Assembly (NCBI RefSeq): GCF_900099965.1
Contig: NZ_FNDJ01000013.1
Location: 62,001-126,000 of the forward strand
Source: Nonomuraea jiangxiensis
Lineage (GTDB): Bacteria; Actinomycetota; Actinomycetes; Streptosporangiales; Streptosporangiaceae
DNA length: 64,000 nucleotides
Direction of reading: 5' to 3'
Each line of letters starts with the position of its first letter. Within the stretch, counting starts at the first letter, position 1. Made by a program: the position numbers and the translations under genes. The notes beneath the pieces were generated by a model that worked only from the letters and a program-made list of their open reading frames with translations, searched no databases and was not told the origin of the DNA. Shown here piece after piece: positions 32,021 to 40,444 of this stretch.

Positions 32021-33217
32021 ATGAGAGTGGGCATGACTCCTCCTCCACGGCAACGGCGAGCGACCCAGCTCGACATCGCCAGACGCGCGGGTGTCTCACA
32101 GGCGACCGTGTCGCTCGTACTCAGCGGCGGCGCGGCCGGCGCCCAGATCGCCGAGCCCACGCGGCAGGCGGTCCTGGAGGCGGCCGCGGAGCTGGGCTAC
32201 TCGGCCAACGTCGCCGCCAAGAGTCTCAGGGGCGGCCGCACTCACCTGCTGGGCCTGTACACGTTCGAGCCCGTCTTCCCGACCGACCAGCGCGACTTCT
32301 ACTACCCGTTCCTGCTGGGCGTGGAGGAGGAGACCTCGCGGCAGGGCTACGACCTGCTGCTGTTCACCTCGATCGGCTCGGGGGCGCGGGAGATCTACAC
32401 CGGTGGGGTGAACCGGCTGAAGCTCGCGGACGGCTGCGTCCTGCTGGGCCGCAACGTGCGCCGCGAGGAGCTGGCGGAGCTGGTCAGGGAGGACTTCCCG
32501 ATCGTCTTCATCGGCCGCCGCGAGCTCGACGGCGCGGAGCTGTCGTACGTGGCGGCCGACTACGTGACGGCCACCAGCGACATGGTCGCGGAGCTGGCCC
32601 GCCTGGGTCACCGCAGGATCCTCTACCTGCGCGCGGTCGAGGACACCGAGCCGACCCGCGATCGCGAGACCGGCTACCGGCAGGGCCTGGCCGCGGCCGG
32701 GATCCCCGTGGACGAGTCGCTGATCCGCGCGCTCGCCGACCCCGCCGACCTGACGGCCGAGTACGTCGAGCACTGGACGGGCACGGCGGGCGTCACCGCG
32801 ATCCTCGTCGAGCCGAGCGAGGACAACCGGCTGACCACCGCGCTCGCCGCGACCAGCGCGGACGGCCGGGTGAGCTTTCCCGCCGACTGCTCGATCGCGC
32901 TGCTCGGCGACCCGCCGTCGTGGACGCCCGAGCTGCGCGACTGGACCCGCTTCTCCCTGCCCCGGGTCGAGATGGCCCGCACGGCCGTGCAGCTCCTCAT
33001 CGGCCTGCTGGACCCGCCACACGGCACGCCCCAGCAGGTCACGGTGCCGTGCAGCTTGGTGCCGGGCGACTCGATCGGCCCCGCCCCCGGCCAGGCCGCC
33101 GCTCCCGGCCAGGCCGCCGCTCCCGGCCAGGCCCCTTCTCCTGACCAGGCCCCTTCTCCTGATCGGACGCCTTCTCCTGATCGGACGCCTTCTCCTGATC
33201 GGACGGGGTCACGGTGA
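32021..33217 (+). CDS. LacI-family transcriptional regulator with variable C-terminal repeat tail
   Basis: The 398-residue protein has a LacI HTH (TQLDIARRAGVSQATVSLVL) with hinge (AAKSLRGGRTHLLGLYTF) and a periplasmic-binding-like sensor domain (VFIGRRELDGAELSYVAADY, RHRRILYLR-type segment, SLPRVEMARTAVQLLIGLLD). After the normal end near residue 350 there is a low-complexity tail of PGQAAA/PGQAPS/PDRTPS units encoded by an 18-bp tandem repeat. It heads the ten-gene operon and overlaps the first permease gene by 4 bases (GTGA). Confidence 0.93.
   Translation: MRVGMTPPPRQRRATQLDIARRAGVSQATVSLVLSGGAAGAQIAEPTRQAVLEAAAELGYSANVAAKSLRGGRTHLLGLYTFEPVFPTDQRDFYYPFLLGVEEETSRQGYDLLLFTSIGSGAREIYTGGVNRLKLADGCVLLGRNVRREELAELVREDFPIVFIGRRELDGAELSYVAADYVTATSDMVAELARLGHRRILYLRAVEDTEPTRDRETGYRQGLAAAGIPVDESLIRALADPADLTAEYVEHWTGTAGVTAILVEPSEDNRLTTALAATSADGRVSFPADCSIALLGDPPSWTPELRDWTRFSLPRVEMARTAVQLLIGLLDPPHGTPQQVTVPCSLVPGDSIGPAPGQAAAPGQAAAPGQAPSPDQAPSPDRTPSPDRTPSPDRTGSR
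33086..33205 (+). repeat. 18-bp coding tandem repeat (6.7 copies) at the 3' end of the LacI gene
   Basis: Units start at 33086, 33104, 33122, 33140, 33158, 33176 and 33194 (partial). The first copies read CCCGGCCAGGCCGCCGCT and the last CCTGATCGGACGCCTTCT; copies 1-2 and 5-6 are identical pairs. Because the unit is a multiple of three, copy-number change would keep the frame. Confidence 0.9.
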
Positions 33218-34143
33218 CGCGCATGGTGGTGCGGCGGCTGCTGATCGGTGTATTCGTGATGTGGGGCGCGGCCTCGGTGATCTTCGTCATCGTCCGCGCC
33301 GCGCCGGGCGACCCGGCCGCGGTGTTCCTCGGCCCCGACGCGACCAAGGAGCAGATCGCCCGGCTGACGGCCACGCTCGGGCTCGACAAGCCGCTGTTCG
33401 AGCAGTACGTCCGCTACCTCGGCGACGTGCTCAGGCTCGACTTCGGCGAGTCCTACCGGCTCGGCCGGCCGGCCATGGAGGCGGTGTTCGAACGCCTGCC
33501 CGCCACGGTCGACCTCACGCTCACCGCGACGGCCATCGCGGTCGTGGCCGGTCTGGCACTCGGCCTCGTCGCGGGCAGCCGGCCCGGCGGCGCGGTGGAC
33601 CGCGTCGTGTCCGCGGCGACGATCGCGCTGCAGTCCTTCCCGACGTTCTGGGTGGGGATCATGCTGGTCCTGACCTTCGCGCTCGGCCTGCGCCTGCTGC
33701 CCAGCGCCGGGGTCGGCACGCCCGCGCACCTGGTGCTGCCCGCGGTGACGCTGGCCTTCCCGTTCACCGCCATCGTCGCCCGGCTCACCAGGAGCAGCGT
33801 CACGGAGTCGATGCGCGAGCCGTACGTGCAGACGGCGCGGTCCAAGGGGCTCAGCGAACGCCAGGTCCTGCTCGGGCACGCGCTGCGCAACTCGCTCATC
33901 CCGGTCGTGACGATCGTCGGCCTGCAGATGGGCGCGCTCATGGGAGGCGCGGTGATCGTGGAGAACGTCTTCGCCTGGCCCGGCCTCGGCTCCCTGGTCG
34001 TGGACGCGGTCGCCAACCGCGACTACGCGGTCGTCCAGGCGGTGACGCTGCTGATCGCGGGCATCGTGATGGTGCTCAACATCGTCGCCGACGTGCTCTA
34101 CATCCGGTTGGATCCCCGCATCCGGACGGAGGCCAGGTCATGA
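33214..34143 (+). CDS. ABC transporter permease, DppB/OppB-like
   Basis: The 309-residue permease has six predicted membrane helices. It shows the family opening (VVRRLLIGVFVMWGAASVIF, VRAAPGDPAAVF), the dipeptide-type extracellular loop and the cytoplasmic EAA motif (YVQTARSKGLSERQVLLGHA, LRNSLIPV). Such permeases import peptides, nickel or oligosaccharides. GTG 33214 overlaps the LacI stop, and its own stop overlaps the next permease (ATGA). Confidence 0.94.
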   Translation: MTRMVVRRLLIGVFVMWGAASVIFVIVRAAPGDPAAVFLGPDATKEQIARLTATLGLDKPLFEQYVRYLGDVLRLDFGESYRLGRPAMEAVFERLPATVDLTLTATAIAVVAGLALGLVAGSRPGGAVDRVVSAATIALQSFPTFWVGIMLVLTFALGLRLLPSAGVGTPAHLVLPAVTLAFPFTAIVARLTRSSVTESMREPYVQTARSKGLSERQVLLGHALRNSLIPVVTIVGLQMGALMGGAVIVENVFAWPGLGSLVVDAVANRDYAVVQAVTLLIAGIVMVLNIVADVLYIRLDPRIRTEARS

Positions 34144-35015
34144 GCCAGGCGGCGGTCCTGCCCCAGCAGGTGGCCACGCGCCGGTGGCGCAGGGGCGCGC
34201 CGGCCCGGGTGCCGTACGTGGTGATCGCGCTGTACGCGCTGGTGGCCCTGATCGGGCCGCTGGTCATCGACTACGACCCGGTGCACACCCCGCTCACCGA
34301 CCGGCTGCTCGCCCCCGGATCCCAGCTCTCCTCCGGCGGGGTCGCCTGGCTCGGCACCGACGCGCTCGGCCGGGACATCCTCGCCCAGGTCGTCTACGGC
34401 GCCCGTACGTCGCTGACCATCGGGCTGGCGACCGTGCTGGTCGCGTGTCTGGTCGGCGTCACGATCGGCGTCGTCGCCGGCTACGCGCGCGGCTGGCTGG
34501 ACGCGGTGCTGGCCCGGATCACCGACGTGCTCCAGGCGTTCCCGGCGATCCTGCTCGCGATCGTGATCGCCGGTGTGTTCGCCCGCAGCGTCCCCGTCGT
34601 GGTGCTCTCGTTGTCGGTGACGGCCTGGATCTCCTTCGCCAGGGTCACCCGCGGCGTCGCGCTCTCCCTGCGCGAGCGGGCGTGGGTCGACGCGGCCCGG
34701 GTGATGGGCGTGCCGGTCCGGTCGATCATCGTCCGGCACGTGCTGCCCTTCACCGTCGGCCCGGTCGTCGCGCTGGCGACGCTGGAGTTCGCCCTCGTCG
34801 TGCTGGCCGAGGCGGGCCTGAGCTTCCTCGGCATCGGGCTCCCGACCGGGGCCGTGTCGTGGGGGCAGACGATCGCGAACGGTCAGCAGTACCTGGAGAC
34901 CGCCTGGTGGATCTCCACGCTGCCCGGCATCGCCCTGTCCCTGCTGATCATCAACATGGGCATCCTCGGCGACCAGCTCACGGCCCGTTACGGGCAGCGC
35001 CGTACCCGTTCCTGA
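34140..35015 (+). CDS. ABC transporter permease, DppC/OppC-like
   Basis: The 291-residue second permease has an N-terminal helix (PYVVIALYALVALIGPLVID), the family motif WLGTDALGRDILAQVVYGAR, and the EAA loop WVDAARVMGVPVRSIIVRHV. ATG 34140-34142 overlaps the preceding stop. It forms the translocation pore together with the DppB-like partner. Its start also fits the family's usual length. Confidence 0.94.
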   Translation: MSQAAVLPQQVATRRWRRGAPARVPYVVIALYALVALIGPLVIDYDPVHTPLTDRLLAPGSQLSSGGVAWLGTDALGRDILAQVVYGARTSLTIGLATVLVACLVGVTIGVVAGYARGWLDAVLARITDVLQAFPAILLAIVIAGVFARSVPVVVLSLSVTAWISFARVTRGVALSLRERAWVDAARVMGVPVRSIIVRHVLPFTVGPVVALATLEFALVVLAEAGLSFLGIGLPTGAVSWGQTIANGQQYLETAWWISTLPGIALSLLIINMGILGDQLTARYGQRRTRS

Positions 35016-35041
35016 CCCCCCTTTCCTGACAGGAGAACTCG

Positions 35042-36559
35042 ATGACTGGGTTCCGCAAGATGACAGCGTTCGCGGCGGCGGCCGTCCTGCTGCTGGCCGG
35101 CTGCGCCACGACGACCGGCGGCAGCGGGGGCGGCGGTGATCCGGCCGGGGGCAGGCTGACTGCCGCGGGCACGTACCCGATCGAGAGCCTCGACCCGCAC
35201 GGGGCCCAGGGCGCCACGACCGGCACGCAGCTCGCCGCGCAGGCGATCTTCAGCCGCCTCGTACGTCCCGGCGCCGACGGCAAGGTCGAGGGCGACCTGG
35301 CCGAGAAGTGGGAGCCCGGCGCCACCGCGGCGGAGTGGACGTTCCACCTGCGGTCCGGCGTGACGTTCTCCGACGGCAAGCCGGTGGCCGCCGCCGACGT
35401 GGTCGCCTCCTTCGAGCGGATGATGACGCTGGACGGCCCGAACGCCGCCAACTTCCCCGGCTACAAGATGACCGCGCCCGCCGAGAACGAGGTCAAGCTG
35501 ACCGCGCCGGCCCCGGACGCGTCGATCCCGCGCAAGCTCGGCCTGTTCTACGTCATCCCGCGTACCGTCACGGCCCAGGACACCGCGTTCTTCACACGTC
35601 CTATCGGCTCCGGCCCGTACACCGTGAACCGGTTCGCGCCCGGCGAGGTGCTGGCGATGAGCCCGAACGCGAAGTACTGGGGCGACCGGCCGCAGCTCGC
35701 CAACCTGGAGATCCGTACCATCCCCGACCTGTCGGCCCGGCTGACCGCGCTGCGCACCGGCGAGGTGGACGTGGTCTGGGGCATCCCCGACGACCAGCTC
35801 CCCGTGCTGAGCGAGACGGACGGGCTGACCGTCAAGACGGTGCCGAGCACCGCGGTGTTCACCATGTGGTTCAACTCCTCGACCCCGGCGCTCAAGACCG
35901 CCGAGGTGCGCCGCGCCCTGTGGCAGGCGGTCGACTTCGGCACGATCATCAAGCAGCTCTACCCGCGGACCGGCGCGCTCGCCGACGGGCTGGTGGCGCC
36001 CGCGGTGCTCGGCTACGCCAAGCAGCAGCCGGTCGGCCACGATCCGAAGGCCGCCAAAGCCGCGCTGGAGTCCGCCGGCTTCGACTTCGGCAAAAAGCTG
36101 CGGCTGCAGTTCTCCGACGCCGAGTTCCGGCCGTTCGTGCAGGCGGTGGCCTCCGGCCTGGCCGAGATCGGCGTCCAGGTGGACGTCCTGGAGAAGGAGA
36201 AGGCGGTCTTCACCGAGGACCTGCTCGCGCTCAACTGGGACATCAACTTCCAGCAGCTCGCCACGCCCACCTACGACGCGGCCAGCAACCTGGGCCGGCT
36301 CTACACGTGCGCGGCGAAGCGTACCGGCTACTGCAACAAGGACCTCGACGAGCTGCTGGCCAAGGCGGGCGAGAGCCCGGACGAGGCCGAGCGCGCCGAA
36401 CTGTACGGCCAGGCCGGAAAGATCATCTGGGCGGACGCGGTCGGCATGTACCCGATGACGGTGCAGCTCGCCTACTCCTGGCGGGCGCGGGTCACCGGGT
36501 TCACCCCCGACCCGAGCGGACTGCCCGACTTCTCCCACGTACGGCTCGCGGGCGCATGA
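35042..36559 (+). CDS. ABC transporter substrate-binding lipoprotein (family 5)
   Basis: The 505-residue protein has a lipoprotein signal (MTAFAAAAVLLLAGC) and the family-5 layout: YPIESLDPHGAQGATTG, KVEGDLAEKWEPG, WTFHLRSGVTFSDGKPVAAA, RPIGSGPYTVNRFAPGE, AEVRRALWQAVDFGTI. Family 5 binds peptides but also oligosaccharides, which fits the glycan enzymes downstream. A 26-base gap with AGGAG precedes the ATG. The stop overlaps the next gene by ATGA. Confidence 0.94.
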   Translation: MTGFRKMTAFAAAAVLLLAGCATTTGGSGGGGDPAGGRLTAAGTYPIESLDPHGAQGATTGTQLAAQAIFSRLVRPGADGKVEGDLAEKWEPGATAAEWTFHLRSGVTFSDGKPVAAADVVASFERMMTLDGPNAANFPGYKMTAPAENEVKLTAPAPDASIPRKLGLFYVIPRTVTAQDTAFFTRPIGSGPYTVNRFAPGEVLAMSPNAKYWGDRPQLANLEIRTIPDLSARLTALRTGEVDVVWGIPDDQLPVLSETDGLTVKTVPSTAVFTMWFNSSTPALKTAEVRRALWQAVDFGTIIKQLYPRTGALADGLVAPAVLGYAKQQPVGHDPKAAKAALESAGFDFGKKLRLQFSDAEFRPFVQAVASGLAEIGVQVDVLEKEKAVFTEDLLALNWDINFQQLATPTYDAASNLGRLYTCAAKRTGYCNKDLDELLAKAGESPDEAERAELYGQAGKIIWADAVGMYPMTVQLAYSWRARVTGFTPDPSGLPDFSHVRLAGA

Positions 36560-37599
36560 TGGGTGGCCGGGTGACAGCGCAGCATCCAGATAAATCGGGT
36601 ACGGCGGATCCGCCGCATGACGGACCCCTGCTACGGGTCGAGGGGCTGGTCGTCGACCTGCCCCGGCCGGACGGCGCCGCGGGTGACACCGTCCGCGTGG
36701 TGGACGGGGTGTCGTTCGACGTGCCCGCGGGCACCACGGTCGGCCTGATCGGCGAGTCGGGCAGCGGCAAGACGATGACCGCGCTCTCGGTGATCGGCCT
36801 GCTCCCCGACCACGCGACCACCGGCGGCGAGCTGGTGTGGCGCGGGAAGAACCTCCTGCGGCCGGACACCGACTGGCGGCGCGTGCGAGGCCACCAGATC
36901 TCGATGATCTTCCAGGACCCGCTGGCCGCGCTGAACCCGAGCATCACCATCGGCCGCCAGGTGGGCGAGATCCTCCGGCGGGCCGGACGGCCGCGGGCCG
37001 AGGTGCGGCACGCGGTGATCGACCTGCTCGACCGCGCCGGGGTGCCGGACCCCGAGCGGCGGATGAACAGCTATCCCCACGAGTTCTCCGGCGGGCTGCG
37101 CCAGCGCGCCATGATCGCCCTGGCCCTGGCCGGCAGCCCGTCGCTGCTGCTCGCGGACGAGCCGACCACCGCGCTCGACGTCACCGTACAGGCCAGGATC
37201 CTGCGCCTGCTCCGCTCGATCCAGCGGGAGCAGGGGCTGGCCATGCTGCTGGTCACCCATGACCTGCGGGTGGTCGCCCACGTCGCCGACGAGGTCGTGG
37301 TCATGTACGCGGGCCGCGTCGCGGAACGCGGCCCCGCCGGCGCGGTGCTGCGCCGTCCCGCGCACCCCTACACACGCGCGCTGGCGGCGAGCGTCCCGGC
37401 GGTGCGTACCAAGACGGCGCTGGCCGACCCGCTGCCCGGCTCGCCGGCGACGCCGGCGAACCGGCCGTCCGGGTGCGCGTTCCACCCGCGGTGCCCGCTG
37501 GCCCGGGACCGGTGCAAGGCAGAGGTGCCGCAGGCGCGCGAGGTCGCGCCGGGCAGGTGGAGTGCCTGCCACTTCGCGGAAGAGGTGTTCACCCCGTGA
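36556..37599 (+). CDS. ABC transporter ATP-binding protein, DppD/OppD-like
   Basis: The 347-residue ATPase has Walker A GLIGESGSGKTMTAL, Q-loop SMIFQDPLAALNPSITIGRQ, signature FSGGLRQRAMIALAL and Walker B LLLADEPTTALDVTVQARIL. The oligopeptide-transport C-terminal cysteine motif is also present (CAFHPRCPLARDRC). ATG 36556 overlaps the previous stop; a second ATG follows at once and a GTG 15 bases later is also possible. Confidence 0.94.
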   Translation: MMGGRVTAQHPDKSGTADPPHDGPLLRVEGLVVDLPRPDGAAGDTVRVVDGVSFDVPAGTTVGLIGESGSGKTMTALSVIGLLPDHATTGGELVWRGKNLLRPDTDWRRVRGHQISMIFQDPLAALNPSITIGRQVGEILRRAGRPRAEVRHAVIDLLDRAGVPDPERRMNSYPHEFSGGLRQRAMIALALAGSPSLLLADEPTTALDVTVQARILRLLRSIQREQGLAMLLVTHDLRVVAHVADEVVVMYAGRVAERGPAGAVLRRPAHPYTRALAASVPAVRTKTALADPLPGSPATPANRPSGCAFHPRCPLARDRCKAEVPQAREVAPGRWSACHFAEEVFTP

Positions 37600-38369
37600 G
37601 CGAGATGCTCGAAGTGTCCGACCTGCGGGTCACCTTCGGTGGCCGGGGCGGCCTGGTCGCCGTCGACGGCGTCAGCCTGCGGGTCGCGCCGGAGGAGACA
37701 CTCGCCGTGGTGGGCGAGTCGGGCTCGGGCAAGACCACGGTCGCCCGCTGCGTGGTCGGGTTGCAGCGGCCGGACTCCGGGACCGTGACGTTCGAAGGGC
37801 GAAGGCTCGGCCCGGCCGGTCGCCGCCCGCCGGAGTCGCAGCGCGCCATCCAGATGGTGTTCCAGGATCCGCGCTCGTCGCTCAATCCGCGGATGCCGGT
37901 GTCCGATCTCATCGGCGAGGCATGGCGTACGCACCCGGTCACGGCGCCGCGGGGCGACCGGACCGAGGCGCTGCACCGGCTGCTGGCCGACGTCGGTCTC
38001 GACGCCGACGTGGCCGGGCGGCGCGCGGGCGACCTCTCGGGCGGCCAGTGTCAGCGGGTGAGCATCGCCCGCGCGCTGGCGGTGCGGCCACGGCTGCTCG
38101 TGTGCGACGAGGCGGTCTCGGCCCTCGACGTGTCCGTGCAGGCGCAGATCCTGCGGCTGCTCGTGGACCTGCGGCGCAGCCACCGGCTCGCGCTGCTGTT
38201 CATCACCCACGACCTGGGCGTGGTGCACCAGATCGCCGACCGGGTCGCGGTGATGCGCCGCGGCGCCGTCGTCGAGGAGGGCCCGGCCGGAGAGGTGCTC
38301 GGCGCGCCCCGGCACGAGTACACCCAGGCCCTGCTCGACGCCGCACTCGACATCGGAGTAGAAGCATGA
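37596..38369 (+). CDS. ABC transporter ATP-binding protein, DppF/OppF-like
   Basis: The 257-residue ATPase has Walker A VVGESGSGKTTVARCVV, Q-loop QMVFQDPRSSLNPRMPVSDL, signature LSGGQCQRVSIARAL (Cys replaces the usual Arg after GGQ) and Walker B LLVCDEAVSALDVSVQAQIL. It lacks the C-terminal oligopeptide extension, so it is slightly short. GTG 37596 and its stop overlap both neighbours by 4 bases. It completes the five-component importer. Confidence 0.93.
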   Translation: MSEMLEVSDLRVTFGGRGGLVAVDGVSLRVAPEETLAVVGESGSGKTTVARCVVGLQRPDSGTVTFEGRRLGPAGRRPPESQRAIQMVFQDPRSSLNPRMPVSDLIGEAWRTHPVTAPRGDRTEALHRLLADVGLDADVAGRRAGDLSGGQCQRVSIARALAVRPRLLVCDEAVSALDVSVQAQILRLLVDLRRSHRLALLFITHDLGVVHQIADRVAVMRRGAVVEEGPAGEVLGAPRHEYTQALLDAALDIGVEA

Positions 38370-40444
38370 TCACCGGCTGGAACACGTGGGACGTCACCAC
38401 CCACACCGGCATGGTGCACCTGCCGTCGGGGCTGCGGGTCCGCTTCGGCGTGCCCGGCGCTCCCCTCGACGGGTTCACCTGGCGTGACGGTCTGGTCAGG
38501 CTCGGGCACCACACCGTGGGCGGCGACTACGCGGAGGTCACCGTCGAGGCCGGTGACGGCCTCCTGCACCTGGTCATGGCCGGAGGGTCCACGGACGAGC
38601 TGTACGTACGGGCCGAGGGGACCGCGGGCGTGCTCGTGGCGCTGGACGGCCGGGACGACACCGACGCCGGCGCCCAGTGGATCGACTGGCGGATCGACTG
38701 GCGGGAGACCGGCGGCGGGCCCGTCAGGACGGGCGAGGAGTCGCGGCCGGCCGACGGCCTGGTGCTGGAGTTCGCAGCCCGGGTGGAGCTGCGCGTGGCC
38801 CCGCACGGCACGCCCGGCGGCGCCGCCGGCGTGGACGCCCTGCTCGCGCGGCGCAGGGCCGAGGCCGAACGCACCGCCCCCCGGTCGGCCGGCTGGCTGG
38901 GCGACGCCGCCGACGCCGCCACCAGGGCCGTCACCTGGAACCGGATCTACGCGCCCGACCTCGGCCGGGTGCTCACGCCGACCTCCCGGGACTTCGTCTC
39001 CGAGCGGCGCAGGGGCTTCTACGGCACCTGGGCGCTGCACGCGTGGGACACGTTCTTCACCGGCCTGGTCGCCTCCACCGTCGACCGCGACCACGCCCGC
39101 GATATCTTCGGCCAGATCCTGCCCTTCGCCGACGCCGCGGGCATGATCCCCAACCGCGTGTCCGACGACAAGGGCGTCACCGCCGACCGCTCGCAGCCCC
39201 CGGTGGGCGCGCTGACCGTGCGCAAGGCGTACCTGGCCGGTGGGCTGTCGGACGAGACCCGCGACCGGGAACTGCTCGCCGGAACGTTCCCGGCGCTGCT
39301 GGCCTGGCACGACTGGTGGCCCCGAGCCCGCCGCGGCCCGTACGGCCTGCTCGCCTGGGGCTCTGACCCCATCGACGGCGACCCCGGCTCGGCCACCCTC
39401 GACCGGACGAAACGGGAGTCCGGCCTGGACGACTCGCCCATGTACGACGAAGTGAGCTACGACCCTGACACCCACACGATGAACCTGGCCGACGTCGGGC
39501 TGGTCGCGTTGCACATCGCCGACGCCGAGGCGCTCGCCGCCATCGCCGGCACGCTGGGCGCGGACGACGTCGCACGACGGCTGCGCGACCAGGCCGCGAA
39601 GGCGCGGGCGAGCGCCGACCCGCTGCTGTGGGACGCCGACCGCGGCGGCTACCGGAACCTGCACGCCGACGGGACACACGACCCGCACGTCTCGCCCACC
39701 CTGCTCTACCCGTTGCTGGCCGGCATGCCGGACGCCGCCCGGGCCGCCGACCTGGCCGCCCGGCTGCTGCGTCCGCAGACGCTCGGCGGCGACCCGCCGC
39801 TGCCCAGCGTGGCCCGCGACGACCCCGGCTACGCGGCGACGTACTGGCGCGGGCGCATCTGGGCGCCGATGGCGTTCCTCGCGATCGAGGGCCTGCGCCG
39901 CTACGACCTGACCGAGGCCAGCCGCCCGCTGGTCGCCGCGCTGCTGCGGCTGTTCCTGTCCGAATGGGACAAGCACAGCCACGTCCGCGAGAACTATCCG
40001 GCCACCTCCGGCGAGGACGTCCGGGCGTTCCAGGCGCGCTCCGACGGGCTGATGGCCTGGGGCGGCCTGCTCGCCTACCTCGCGTACGGCGAACTCGCCG
40101 ACGCCCGCGAGGACGGCTGGCGCTTCGCGCACCCAGGAGAGCCCGCGGAGCTGGCCAACCTGCCGCTCGGCGACGGCCGGCTCGCCGTGACCGCCGGTGA
40201 CCGGCTCACCGTGACGCTCGACGGCCGCCCGCTGCTCGACGCCGCGCCGGGCGTCGTCGTCACCGCCTACCGGCGTACCGCGGGCGAGGTCACCGGGATC
40301 GCCCGCGGCAGTGGCGATCTCCACGTCAGCCCGCCGGGGGACGGCGCCCCGGTACGGGTGCCGGTCTCCGCCGAGCCGACACCCTTCCGCATAACCCGTA
40401 ACGAAACAGACCAGCACGACAACGATGGGGGAATGCCCGCGTGA
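38366..40444 (+). CDS. Cytoplasmic (alpha/alpha)6 glycoside hydrolase (GH63/MGH1-like)
   Basis: The 692-residue protein has an N-terminal beta-sandwich domain (~1-180) and an (alpha/alpha)6-barrel of the GH63/MGH1 type. Signature-like segments are GFYGTWALHAWDTFFTGLVA, AGMIPNRVSDDKGVTADRSQ, VGALTVRKAYL, GLDDSPMYDEVSYDPDTHTM, YWRGRIWAPMAFLAIEGLRR and WDKHSHVRENYPATSGE. Enzymes of this clan are inverting alpha-glycosidases, for example glucosidases and mannosylglycerate hydrolases. There is no signal peptide, so it acts on imported sugars. ATGA overlap follows the DppF-like gene. Substrate specificity cannot be read from the sequence. Confidence 0.82.
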   Translation: MITGWNTWDVTTHTGMVHLPSGLRVRFGVPGAPLDGFTWRDGLVRLGHHTVGGDYAEVTVEAGDGLLHLVMAGGSTDELYVRAEGTAGVLVALDGRDDTDAGAQWIDWRIDWRETGGGPVRTGEESRPADGLVLEFAARVELRVAPHGTPGGAAGVDALLARRRAEAERTAPRSAGWLGDAADAATRAVTWNRIYAPDLGRVLTPTSRDFVSERRRGFYGTWALHAWDTFFTGLVASTVDRDHARDIFGQILPFADAAGMIPNRVSDDKGVTADRSQPPVGALTVRKAYLAGGLSDETRDRELLAGTFPALLAWHDWWPRARRGPYGLLAWGSDPIDGDPGSATLDRTKRESGLDDSPMYDEVSYDPDTHTMNLADVGLVALHIADAEALAAIAGTLGADDVARRLRDQAAKARASADPLLWDADRGGYRNLHADGTHDPHVSPTLLYPLLAGMPDAARAADLAARLLRPQTLGGDPPLPSVARDDPGYAATYWRGRIWAPMAFLAIEGLRRYDLTEASRPLVAALLRLFLSEWDKHSHVRENYPATSGEDVRAFQARSDGLMAWGGLLAYLAYGELADAREDGWRFAHPGEPAELANLPLGDGRLAVTAGDRLTVTLDGRPLLDAAPGVVVTAYRRTAGEVTGIARGSGDLHVSPPGDGAPVRVPVSAEPTPFRITRNETDQHDNDGGMPA

